This document shows positions 15,896-21,447 of a stretch of DNA of 21,447 bases, piece after piece. The notes below the pieces were generated by a model. The model was not told the DNA's origin, did not search any database, and saw only the letters and a list, made by a program, of their open reading frames with translations. Where the stretch lies: positions 1 to 21,447 of the IMG/VR virus record IMGVR_UViG_3300035698_002268. One strand, 5' to 3'. The DNA comes from a virus. Position 1 is the stretch's first letter. Every line of letters starts with the position of its first letter. The position numbers were made by a program, and so were the translations under genes.

Positions 15896-15905
15896 GATTA
15901 TTTCC

Positions 15906-16400
15906 TCACTGTGTCAGGTGAACCCGGAACGGGCAACGGACGGCGAGCTGCCAATATCCGCCCGAGCGTCGGGCATTTCCTACGGTCGGGGTTCGCCACC
16001 GAATCCCGTTTGTCTCAAATCGCCGGAACGCAGGAACGACCTGCGAAGCCGTGCGGAGTATATCACCGTCCCCTCGATCCAACTGATCGAACACCGTGAC
16101 CAGCAAAACGCCGGGGATATTGAACTTGGCGAGCGTCCCGCCGATGGTTTTTTGGGTCTGTTCGCCGTACCGAATCGACACGCGGCCCCATTGTGTACCC
16201 GACGGCGGGTCGAACGGGGCGTTGTCGTGCTGCACGGCAAGCCCGAGCTGATCGACGAGGCACGCGACGGCTCGCGATCGGACCGCGTTGCTGATCGCCT
16301 CGTAGTCGCCCACCCCGTCGGTGAGCGCGGCGTTCATGCGCTGCTGCATCAGCTTCTTTTCGGCGGGCGTGATCACGGTTGGGAACGGGCTCGGGCTCAT
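15906..16400 (-). CDS. Tail terminator protein (DUF4128-like)
   Basis: A 164-residue protein between the HK97 gp10-like protein and the tail tube gene, which is the canonical slot for the tail terminator. The N-terminus is helical (residues 10-50), and the centre has FDPPSGTQWGRVSIRYGEQTQKTIGG-like sequence (short core: TQWGRVSIRYG). 'W.r.si.......~iG....~~G.l.v.vf' is typical of phage minor tail / DUF4128-type terminators. The C-terminal part is strand-rich with a final VRCPFRVHLTQ. The terminator caps the growing tail tube and provides the surface that joins the head. The start at 16400 overlaps the preceding stop. The tail tube gene starts 10 bases after its stop. Confidence 0.7.
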   Translation of the reverse strand: MSPSPFPTVITPAEKKLMQQRMNAALTDGVGDYEAISNAVRSRAVACLVDQLGLAVQHDNAPFDPPSGTQWGRVSIRYGEQTQKTIGGTLAKFNIPGVLLVTVFDQLDRGDGDILRTASQVVPAFRRFETNGIRWRTPTVGNARRSGGYWQLAVRCPFRVHLTQ

Positions 16401-16819
16401 CGGAACATCTCCAAAACTTCCTCGAGCGACACGGCGACCATGCCCTCGGGGGTGTCCGAGGCGTGCCCCTGTTCGAGGTACACCGTGTAGTTCACGTTGT
16501 TCGTGATCGTGATCACCTGCTTGTCCGCGTCGCCCAAACCTGCGAGCGCGTTCAGGCCGTTCTTCAACACGGTGTCGATATCGGACGCTTCGAGCACGTC
16601 CAAGTTCCCGATATGGTCGTCGCCGATAAACACTTGCCAGTTGCCGCGACTCAGGCCCGTATCGACGGGCGACTTTTCTACGATCCGCTTGAGCAGTTCG
16701 AGCACGATTTTCTTCATGATCAATTTGCGCTTGGCGGGGATTCGTGCCTGCGTGAGATTGTGCACCTTTTTCCGCAGCGTTTCGAGCCCGGTCACCTTGA
16801 ACGTCGCGGCGGTAGTCAT
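16397..16819 (-). CDS. HK97 gp10-like neck/tail completion protein
   Basis: A 140-residue protein beginning MTTAATFKVTGLETLRKKV, followed by a basic helix (about residues 25-50). Next comes the motif KSPVDTGLSRGNWQVFIG (49-66), the hallmark of the HK97 gp10 family, whose members join or complete the tail at the neck. A tail segment NNVNYTVYLEQGHASDTPEGMV also fits the family pattern 'YA.yvE.G......P.gm'. The longer frame upstream of 16819 has no coding character. The ATG at 16819 overlaps the upstream stop by four bases, and its own stop overlaps the next start by four bases. Confidence 0.82.
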   Translation of the reverse strand: MTTAATFKVTGLETLRKKVHNLTQARIPAKRKLIMKKIVLELLKRIVEKSPVDTGLSRGNWQVFIGDDHIGNLDVLEASDIDTVLKNGLNALAGLGDADKQVITITNNVNYTVYLEQGHASDTPEGMVAVSLEEVLEMFR

Positions 16820-17229
16820 CGCGCCGCCGATCCGCTTGCGTCGCTCACGCCGCGTCGGAGCTGGAACTGGTACGCGGCCACGTCGTCGCCCGAATAGAAC
16901 GCCTCCCAGCCGATCACCTGCCAGTCGTCGCCGTCGAGCACGAACACCAGATCGTTCGACGGGGTGAACACGATCCCGCTCGCGGCGGCGATCACCTTGC
17001 AATCGCCGTCGAGCACCGCGTCGCCGTTGATCAACGATCGGTCGTACCCCTCGGGCGGGCTGACCTTCACGGCGGGCCACGACACGTCCTCGCCACCGCC
17101 GACGACGCGGCCCGAGTCCGGGTCATATTCGTTCGCCTGGTCGGGCTCGCGCACGGTGATCGTCTTGCCGTATTTTTCGATCACGGCGAGCACCTTCGGG
17201 ATCACTTTGAGATCGAGTGCAGTGGTCAT
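16816..17229 (-). CDS. Probable head-closure / head-tail joining protein
   Basis: A 137-residue protein lying between the connector and the HK97 gp10-like gene, the usual place for a head-closure (Hc1-type) protein. An N-terminal helix (about residues 5-20) is followed by strand-rich sequence. This includes GKTITVREPDQANEYDPDSG (21-40) and a C-terminal beta region LVFVLDGDDWQVIGWEAFYSGDDVAAYQFQ-like, of which the DGDDWQVIGWE part is the clearest. Many head-closure proteins have such a 'W.V.....' small beta-barrel. The start at 17229 overlaps the upstream stop (ATGA), and the stop overlaps the next start the same way, which implies translational coupling. Sequence similarity alone is weak; the call rests mainly on gene order. 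Confidence 0.6.
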   Translation of the reverse strand: MTTALDLKVIPKVLAVIEKYGKTITVREPDQANEYDPDSGRVVGGGEDVSWPAVKVSPPEGYDRSLINGDAVLDGDCKVIAAASGIVFTPSNDLVFVLDGDDWQVIGWEAFYSGDDVAAYQFQLRRGVSDASGSAAR

Positions 17230-17741
17230 GCGCGGCTCATCAGGTTCGTGTCATCGAGCAGGTTTTCGGCGAGCGCGTCGATCAGGCGGAACCGCTTGAA
17301 CCCGAGCGACCCGCCGCTGCCGAACTCTTCGTGCACCGTGATCGGGCCGACCTTCACCACGTCCTTGGTCTTGCCGGCGGTGTCGTCTTCGTCGGGCATC
17401 AGCGTCTCACTCAACGCACGCAACGCCGCTTCCATCGTCATACGGACCAGGGCCGTCGGGAGCGAGTCGTCGTCGATCGCGATCCCGTCGCTGTCCGAGG
17501 CGCCCATGCGGGGCCAGTCGAGGGCTTGATCGTCGTCGGCGCGGGTGCCTTGCCAGGTCGCGCCGTACAGGGCATCGAGGTACTGCGTCGCTTGCCTGAT
17601 TGCGACCTCTCGCAGCGCGTCGGTCGCCGCCGCCGCCCACGCCGCGTTCCCGAAATCGGCGTGATACGTCGACGCGGTGGCGAGCGAAACGTATGCGTCC
17701 GCTGTCGTGAGCCCGGTTCCATCTTCGACGATCAGGGCCAT
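17226..17741 (-). CDS. Head-tail connector / DnaT-like ssDNA-binding family protein
   Basis: A 171-residue protein. It opens with the familiar phage pattern MALIVEDGTGL...ADAYVSLA...YHADFGNAAW (residues 1-35), then RQATQYLDALYGATWQGTR (49-67) and QALDWPR (72-78). A helical region with MTMEAALRALSE follows, and then a VGPITVHEE segment. This pattern belongs to phage proteins often annotated as putative DnaT-like ssDNA-binding proteins; by position they are neck adaptor (gp6-like) proteins that bridge portal and head-closure ring. The start at 17741 has GGGAGG six bases upstream. It overlaps the next gene by four bases (ATGA). I favour the connector role over a replication role because it is first in a cluster of neck genes. 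Confidence 0.75.
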   Translation of the reverse strand: MALIVEDGTGLTTADAYVSLATASTYHADFGNAAWAAAATDALREVAIRQATQYLDALYGATWQGTRADDDQALDWPRMGASDSDGIAIDDDSLPTALVRMTMEAALRALSETLMPDEDDTAGKTKDVVKVGPITVHEEFGSGGSLGFKRFRLIDALAENLLDDTNLMSRA

Positions 17742-17918
17742 TGGGTGCCTCCCGGCGGGGTCAGTGTCGCACGCGACACATCAAGGAAATCGGTCGTCCT
17801 GAACACGTCGTGAGCCGTTCGGGGCCTCACACGCGTTCCTGATCGTTCCTCGCGTCGGGACGCGGGAGAACGCAAGCAGGCGGGTCACACGGGCGACGCT
17901 GGCCCGTCGTCTGAAACG
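17742..17918 (-). other. Hairpin-rich intergenic region before the connector genes
   Basis: This is the main part of the largest non-coding gap in the window. Besides the 9-bp stem-loop just upstream, it can form CGCGT/ACGCG (17851-17864), a bulged GUGAG(G)CC/GGCUCAC hairpin (about 17810-17830), and GTGTCG/CGACAC with a 4-base loop (17764-17779). The last lies 22 bases before the next start codon. GGGAGG at 17748-17753 is the Shine-Dalgarno sequence for the next gene. I see no convincing -35/-10 pair and no open frame with coding character. Confidence 0.4.
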
Positions 17919-17947
17919 AGGCCCGGTCGCACGTCGCAACCGGGCCT
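17919..17947 (-). terminator. Stem-loop immediately after the 68-residue gene; possible weak terminator
   Basis: A perfect 9-bp inverted repeat, AGGCCCGGT and ACCGGGCCT, flanks an 11-base loop. On the minus strand it is followed by CGTTTC rather than a long T-run. Termination would therefore be weak or Rho-dependent, and an RNA-stability role is also possible. It sits between the stop at 17953 and the hairpin-rich gap that follows. Confidence 0.5.
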
Positions 17948-17952
17948 ACGGG

Positions 17953-18159
17953 TCAATCATCCGTCGATTTCGGGGCAGGTGCTTTGGCCGTGGCCTTTTT
18001 CGTGGCGACCAATGCCGGTCGCGCGTTCTTGCCGCACGCCCAGCCCCGCTTGGTGTACCAGGGCACGCACGCCTCGCTGATCGTGGCGACCCGGTTTCCC
18101 TTGGTCGCCCTGATCTTGTCGCGATTGCCCACGTTGGGTTTTCTAGTCGTTGTCTCCAT
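17953..18159 (-). CDS. Small hypothetical basic protein in the head-neck region
   Basis: A 68-residue basic protein. I chose the ATG at 18159, which overlaps the end of the upstream gene by 17 bases and has GGAGGCGG just before it. A longer reading frame from further upstream would overlap the preceding gene much more. A segment at about residues 14-45 (KIRATKGNRVATISE...RGWACGK) resembles short phage proteins of the form 'KGxRV...rGW' that often sit between capsid and connector genes. A Lys/Ala/Pro-rich tail follows. It contains two cysteines (30 and 41) and no membrane segment. Function is unknown. A hairpin begins six bases past its stop codon. Confidence 0.65.
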   Translation of the reverse strand: METTTRKPNVGNRDKIRATKGNRVATISEACVPWYTKRGWACGKNARPALVATKKATAKAPAPKSTDD

Positions 18160-18538
18160 TGGTGCCGCCTCCGCTGTCGTGTGACGGGCCCTTGCCCGTG
18201 TCGGTGTTCGCAAGCGCAGCGGCGGGCGGCTCAACGCCGGCAGCCATCAGCCCCTGCACGATATTCGACTTGGTGAGCCCCTTGTAGGCCACCTTGTTGT
18301 CCTCGCCGAGCGATTGCAGCTCGTTCTTCGACAGCGACATGAACGCCATATTGATCACGCCCTCGTCGCCGGTGTCGTTGTCGTCGTACTCGTCGCCCTT
18401 GTCGGGCTTGTCGCCCGGCTTCAACGGGAGACACGTTTTCTGCTGGAACAGCTCGCGCGCATCGACCGGGTAAGCCCAGATATATTCCTCGCGCGGGATG
18501 GACCAGATTTTCACTTTGCCTGCTTTGTTCTTCCGCAT
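18143..18538 (-). CDS. Hypothetical protein with HeH/LEM-like C-terminal helix pair
   Basis: A 131-residue protein of unknown function in the head-neck interval. It has a short basic N-terminus with a Trp/Tyr-rich segment (IWSIPREEYIWAYPV, residues 11-25), then a very acidic Lys/Asp/Gly linker (about residues 40-60). Next comes a segment at about 67-101 of the form SLSKNELQSL...YKGLTKSNIVQGLMAAGV, which resembles the small HeH/LEM-like helix-extension-helix motifs of phage proteins. A Gly/Asn/Asp-rich tail ends the protein. The start at 18538 is preceded by AGAGGA. The next gene starts inside its last codons (17-base overlap), so the two are likely translationally coupled. A structural or assembly role is inferred from position only. 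Confidence 0.7.
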   Translation of the reverse strand: MRKNKAGKVKIWSIPREEYIWAYPVDARELFQQKTCLPLKPGDKPDKGDEYDDNDTGDEGVINMAFMSLSKNELQSLGEDNKVAYKGLTKSNIVQGLMAAGVEPPAAALANTDTGKGPSHDSGGGTNGDND

Positions 18539-18574
18539 GATTTTTCCTCTCGCTTGAGTTGGAATCGTGAACTG

Positions 18575-18610
18575 AAAAAAGGCACAGCCGGGGGGTTGCC
18601 CCCCCGACCG
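18575..18610 (-). terminator. Rho-independent terminator-like hairpin after the cement gene
   Basis: On the minus strand a GC-rich hairpin (CGGGGGG, loop GCAA, CCCCCCG; 11 pairs if two G-U wobbles are included) is followed four bases later by TTTTTT at 18575-18580. It lies about 50 bases downstream of the cement gene stop and 37 bases upstream of the next start. All downstream genes run the same way and no good promoter is visible between, so it is probably partial. That would lower expression of connector and tail genes relative to the capsid genes. Confidence 0.6.
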
Positions 18611-18659
18611 GCCCGCGAGAAGAGCCCGTCAGTCTCTCCCCGCACCCGACGGTCGTGGC

Positions 18660-19103
18660 TTACGCCCCGATCGCCGCGTATGCCTGAGCGATGATCAGCG
18701 TGGGCGTAGTGCCAGCGATCACCACGTTGACCTTCATGTAGCGATAGATCGTCCCGTTCACGTTGTTGCTGAACGGCACGACGACACGCCCGGTCGAGAG
18801 ATCGATATCGGCGTTCCCGAGGATCCCCGCCTGATCACCGATCTGCAACGACGCGCCTGCGGCAATGCCCGAGGCGTGAGTTGCCGAGTTGGAGAACTCG
18901 CAAATCAGGGTGTAAATCTCGTTGCCGCTCGTCACGTCGGCGGCGGTGATATCCACGATCACTTCGCCGTTCACCTCGGACGAACCGAGGTCGAGAACCG
19001 CGTCGGCGGCGGCGACTTGCAGCTCGGCCGTCGCGGTGAGGGTGGCCCCGTCCGACAGTTCGAGGTTCGCGTCGAAGGTCTTGTGCTTTGTGCGTCCCGG
19101 CAT
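18660..19103 (-). CDS. Probable capsid cement/decoration protein (Bbp16-like)
   Basis: A 147-residue protein, beta-rich and short of aromatic residues, directly after the major capsid gene. The middle reads like Bbp16-family capsid cement proteins: a VLDLGSSEVNGE segment (about residues 36-47), an alternating-hydrophobic stretch with YTLICEFSNSATHASG, then an RVVVPFSNNVNGTIYRYMKVN segment near residues 106-126. Such proteins bind the outside of HK97-fold shells and strengthen them. The start at 19103 has AAGGAG six bases upstream. A terminator-like hairpin lies downstream of its stop, so the capsid genes may form one highly expressed transcript. The alternative is a non-homologous decoration or head protein; the exact family needs a profile search. 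Confidence 0.6.
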   Translation of the reverse strand: MPGRTKHKTFDANLELSDGATLTATAELQVAAADAVLDLGSSEVNGEVIVDITAADVTSGNEIYTLICEFSNSATHASGIAAGASLQIGDQAGILGNADIDLSTGRVVVPFSNNVNGTIYRYMKVNVVIAGTTPTLIIAQAYAAIGA

Positions 19104-19168
19104 GGGATGCTCCTTGAATCGAGGGGCGTTGCGTCGTCGCGCGCCCCGGTGGGTGTTTCAGAAATGAT

Positions 19169-19184
19169 GCCCGGTCGTCCGAGC
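19169..19184 (-). other. Small stem-loop between major capsid and cement genes
   Basis: The minus-strand RNA here can pair GCUCGG with CCGGGC around loop ACGA (six pairs, one wobble). It lies 22 bases after the major capsid stop and is followed by AUCAUUUCUG, which is only a weak U-tract. It may be an RNA stability or partial termination element, but it is short and could be chance in GC-rich DNA. Confidence 0.25.
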
Positions 19185-19206
19185 CCAGAGAATCAAGCCC
19201 GTCGGG

Positions 19207-20142
19207 TCAGGCGACCACGGCCGCGTCGGTGATCGAGTACAGGCGAGTGCATGCGCGGGGGTGCCACATGATCTGCCCGATGTACCAGTCGACCCGCGTA
19301 CGGAACACGGGCTTGGTGTCGATCTCGCCGAGGTCGCGAGCGTTGAGGGTGCCGTTCTGCAATCCTTCGAGCATGCCAGGGCGGAACGACGGCACGTAGA
19401 TCGACGTGCCCACGTTGGAGCCGCCGCCGGCGTTGGCTTCGTCGAACCCGATGATCGAGAACTGCCCGCCGTTCACGTCGATCGGGATGATCGGCAGGTC
19501 GTTGTACTTCGTGACCTGCTGCCCGAACGCGTCCTTTTCGTAGGTGACATACCCACCGACCGTGGTCGTATGCGCGGCAGTTGTGAGCCGACGGCGCATG
19601 GCCTTGGTCATGATCAGGTGCGTCGGGTCGTCGGACGCGTCGATCGCCTCGTCGAGCTTGGCGAGCGAGAGCGGGTCGCCGCCACTCGACGCGCCGTTGG
19701 CAACGAGCTGATCGCCGGTGCACCGGTTCTGCAGGCCGTCGAACTCGCGAGCGTCGGAGGTGCTGTCACCCTTGATCATCTTGCGAGCCACGTCGTGCGC
19801 GAGGTACTTGAGCTTCATGCCCACGCGGATCGCTCGCTGGGATTCGCCCATCGTGTCAACGATGAACTTGTCCACGTCGAGGTCGCCGCCCGCGATCGTG
19901 AGCGGTTCGTTCATCGGGTCCAGCTTGCCGCTGTCCTCGGTGTACGCCTCATTCACGCCACGGAACGCGGTCGTGCCGAGGTCGCCCTCGCGGTTGAACC
20001 GCTGGGCCGAGCCCGCGATCGAGTGAAATGGCATCGCGGCGAGCAGCGGGTGGCTCGAGGCGAACTTCTGGATCACGGCTGCCTGCAGGTCCGCGCCGTT
20101 GTTGGCGGCGATCTTTGCGGCTTCGAGAAGGGTCATGCTCAT
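19207..20142 (-). CDS. Major capsid protein, probable HK97 fold
   Basis: A 311-residue protein placed after the scaffold gene. Its features are typical of HK97-fold major capsid proteins that lack an N-terminal delta domain and use a separate scaffold. There is a helical N-terminus, an E-loop-like region with TAFRGVNEAYTEDSG around residues 58-72, a spine-helix region around residues 100-125 (MKLKYLAHDVARKMIKGD), and REFDGLQNR at 132-140. The P-domain-like C-terminal half includes LIMTKAMRRRL and YNDLPIIPIDV. The start at 20142 is preceded by AAAGGA with suitable spacing. It should self-assemble into the icosahedral shell with the scaffold and probably the cement protein that follows. The assignment is strong by order and overall character, but the exact Pfam family was not computed. 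Confidence 0.87.
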   Translation of the reverse strand: MSMTLLEAAKIAANNGADLQAAVIQKFASSHPLLAAMPFHSIAGSAQRFNREGDLGTTAFRGVNEAYTEDSGKLDPMNEPLTIAGGDLDVDKFIVDTMGESQRAIRVGMKLKYLAHDVARKMIKGDSTSDAREFDGLQNRCTGDQLVANGASSGGDPLSLAKLDEAIDASDDPTHLIMTKAMRRRLTTAAHTTTVGGYVTYEKDAFGQQVTKYNDLPIIPIDVNGGQFSIIGFDEANAGGGSNVGTSIYVPSFRPGMLEGLQNGTLNARDLGEIDTKPVFRTRVDWYIGQIMWHPRACTRLYSITDAAVVA

Positions 20143-20186
20143 GGCCCGATTCCTTTGCGTTTGGTCGACCCGTCAGGCAGCGGCTT

Positions 20187-20969
20187 TTATTCGCCGCCGC
20201 CGTCTGAATTCTCGAACGCCGCAGCGAGCGCTGCGTCGGGATTCATCGGATCGAGTTTGGTTTTTTCGCCGGTGGCGCTACGTTGCCCACCGGTCCCCTT
20301 GTCGGTGCCACCTCCCGTGGCCCCACTTCCCTTGAACCCGACCGCGAAATCGGGGTTTTTCATCATCACGTCCTTGACCAATTCCTCGACCCCCATGAGG
20401 TCGGTGCTGCCCGACTTCATCGTGATGCGGGGGTTTCCAGTCGCGGGGTCGATGACCTGCGTTGCAAACGTGCCGTCGTCGGCTTCGACAACCTTGGTCA
20501 TCGCTCGGAGGTGCGGCATCAACAGGACGGGGTTGCCGCCGTGCTTCGCCAGGGCGATCACGCCCTTTTCCTCGATCAGCAATCGAGTCGTTTCGGTCCG
20601 GTACTTGTCGGATTTGTCGTTCGCCGACTTGAGATCGGTTTCCGCCTTGGCCTTGATATCCCGAACCGCTTGCTCGATCTGCTCTTTCACTTTCTGATCA
20701 GGCGACCAGTCCTTGATCACGTCGATCTTCGCCAACGCGTCCCGCGCGGCCTTCACGTCGAGTCCTTCAAACTGCTTGGCCGCGTCCTTCACCTTGCGGA
20801 GATCTTCACGGGTGGTGGACAGCGCCGACTTGAGCCCGGACACGTCCTCAAGCGCGTACCCCGACACCGATTCAACGGTGAGGACAAATTTGCCCGCGTC
20901 GTTTTGGGTGTAGTGCGTGCGCATGGATTCGTCTACGTTCTCGAGTGTTTCAATCACAGCTTTCAGCAT
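20187..20969 (-). CDS. Capsid scaffolding protein
   Basis: A 260-residue acidic, Lys/Glu/Ala-rich protein with long predicted coiled-coil stretches at about residues 40-145. A C-terminal part follows of the type seen in phage scaffold / minor structural GP20-like proteins: a block around residues 150-225 ending in a PDFAVGFKGSGATGGG-like tail. Scaffolds assemble inside the procapsid and guide major capsid protein assembly. Its position directly before the major capsid gene supports this. I chose the ATG at 20969 because GGAGGTGA lies five bases upstream (20975-20982); the upstream ATG at 20990 lies inside a strong hairpin and has no such site. The C-terminus is Gly-rich and low complexity, then ends with an acidic tail. 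No Ser protease motif is visible, so I do not call it a protease-scaffold fusion. Confidence 0.8.
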   Translation of the reverse strand: MLKAVIETLENVDESMRTHYTQNDAGKFVLTVESVSGYALEDVSGLKSALSTTREDLRKVKDAAKQFEGLDVKAARDALAKIDVIKDWSPDQKVKEQIEQAVRDIKAKAETDLKSANDKSDKYRTETTRLLIEEKGVIALAKHGGNPVLLMPHLRAMTKVVEADDGTFATQVIDPATGNPRITMKSGSTDLMGVEELVKDVMMKNPDFAVGFKGSGATGGGTDKGTGGQRSATGEKTKLDPMNPDAALAAAFENSDGGGE

Positions 20970-21076
20970 CGTTGTCACCTCCGGTCGCATCCCGCGACCG
21001 CCCTTTTCTTCACGCGTTGTGGGGTCATCCCGACCCCGAATGGTGGACGGCTCCCGGCCGCCCGACGAAAATCAGC
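20970..21076 (-). promoter_or_regulatory. Leader region with three tandem stem-loops before the scaffold gene
   Basis: This gap between the MuF and scaffold genes can fold on the minus-strand RNA into three hairpins. Hairpin 1 (21045-21063) has a 7-bp stem GGGCGGC/GCCGUCC with one G-U pair and loop CGGGA. Hairpin 2 (21021-21037) has a 6-bp stem GGGGUC/GACCCC and loop GGGAU. Hairpin 3 (20982-21000) has a perfect 7-bp stem CGGUCGC/GCGACCG and loop GGGAU. All loops are five bases and contain GGGA. The last stem shares its final G with the Shine-Dalgarno GGAGGTGA of the scaffold gene. None is followed by a T-run, so they do not look like terminators. A role in translation control, RNA processing or protein binding is inference. 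Confidence 0.5.
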
Positions 21077-21447
21077 CTACACGCCCTCCAAGGCCCGTAG
21101 CTGTGCGATCGTCAGAAGTCTACCACGTTCGTCAAGGAAGCGATCGATCGTCAATCGGTTTCCCCTGTACAAATTGGCCCGTGTCGGCCCGAGAATCTGG
21201 TTTTGCACCGATCTGGGCTGCCCCCTGAGCCATTGCGAGTATTTCTGTGCCGCCGGCACTTGCCCGTCCATCGACTGGCGCGTACCCGGTGGGGCCTCTT
21301 TCAGATCGATCCCGAGTTCGTTCCACGATTTCAGGATCGGGGTCGTCGTCGATCGACAGTTGACGTGCTGCGGCGGTCGCGGCCCGCGCCCCACCTCGTA
21401 CACCTGCCCGTCGAGCGAGCCACAGATCAGCGTCGTGCGGTTGTCGA
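21077..21447 (-). CDS. Phage head morphogenesis protein, MuF / SPP1 gp7 family (C-terminal part; 5' end off the window)
   Basis: The frame is open from the right edge of the window to a stop at 21077, giving 122 visible residues, so the start is missing. The visible part carries the signature of the MuF C-terminal domain: an ICGSLDG motif near the edge, then a GPRPPQHVNCRS motif with the conserved His and Cys, then a basic region. Family members are minor head proteins that sit near the portal inside the procapsid and are usually encoded between portal and scaffold. The neighbour order here fits, because scaffold and major capsid genes follow. An internal GTG (21403) could be mistaken for the start, but it lies in the middle of the conserved motif. 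I see no toxin domain in the visible part. Identification rests on motif recognition and synteny. Confidence 0.85.
   Translation of the reverse strand, partial: DNRTTLICGSLDGQVYEVGRGPRPPQHVNCRSTTTPILKSWNELGIDLKEAPPGTRQSMDGQVPAAQKYSQWLRGQPRSVQNQILGPTRANLYRGNRLTIDRFLDERGRLLTIAQLRALEGV

Noticed and set aside
19261-20697. A 478-codon plus-strand open frame opposite the capsid and scaffold genes
   Set aside because: Low-complexity Arg/Val/Asp-rich product without motifs, lying opposite genes with clear families. It is a shadow of GC-rich codon use, as are the long plus-strand frames at 11325-12593, 2864-3778 and 4435-5304.
20187-20969. Scaffold-protease fusion
   Set aside because: No Ser/His catalytic motif of a prohead protease is visible; the N-terminal part is short and leads directly into coiled-coil sequence.
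1-21447. CRISPR arrays, tRNA genes, IS elements or attachment sites
   Set aside because: I saw no spaced direct repeats, no cloverleaf-like sequence, no transposase and no integrase. Absence is by reading only, not by a dedicated search.

Overview
This window is a 21.4-kb stretch of a GC-rich siphovirus-type genome, either a free phage or a prophage. Every gene I can support lies on the minus strand, so transcription runs from the right end (21447) to the left end (1). There are 25 coding regions plus one programmed frameshift product. They are tightly packed, with many ATGA, GTGA, TGATG or TAATG start/stop overlaps and clear Shine-Dalgarno sequences. No gap reaches 300 bases; the largest is 211 bases (17742-17952). 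No tRNA, integrase, terminase, portal, repressor or lysis cassette is visible. Terminase and portal genes would be expected just beyond the right edge.

Reading in transcription order, the head module holds a MuF/SPP1 gp7-like head morphogenesis protein (cut by the window edge), a scaffold, the major capsid protein, a probable capsid cement protein, and two small proteins of unknown role. The neck module holds a DnaT-like/head-tail connector protein, a probable head-closure protein, an HK97 gp10-like protein and a tail terminator. The tail module holds the tail tube protein, a tail assembly chaperone with a GGGAAAC -1 slippery site that makes a longer G-T type fusion, and an 877-residue tape measure protein.

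The tail tip resembles the distal tail cassette of the Rhodobacter capsulatus gene transfer agent: DUF2460 (g12-like), DUF2163/BR0599 hub with four cysteines (g13-like), NlpC/P60 peptidase (g14-like) and an Rcc01698-like baseplate protein (g15-like), followed by a DUF2793 fibre protein. Here the cassette is split between the g12-like and g13-like genes. The insert has three genes: a small beta-rich protein, a two-domain enzyme (DUF115/MptE/GT42-like Rossmann domain plus a SAM methyltransferase), and a small fibre-like protein. This insert is the most distinctive feature of the window.

After the tail genes come two small unknown genes and then a recombination module: a YqaJ/lambda-exonuclease-like nuclease, a 102-residue unknown protein, and a Bet/RecT single-strand annealing protein that runs off the left edge. 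This two-component recombinase points to recombination-dependent replication or repair.

Non-coding features of note are three tandem hairpins with 5-base loops sharing GGGA in front of the scaffold gene, an intrinsic terminator-like hairpin after the capsid cement gene, and a 211-base intergenic region rich in hairpins before the connector genes. Together these suggest that capsid genes are expressed at higher levels than connector genes. The host cannot be named from the sequence. The GTA-like tip and DUF2793 protein are most familiar from phages of Alphaproteobacteria, but that is only an inference.
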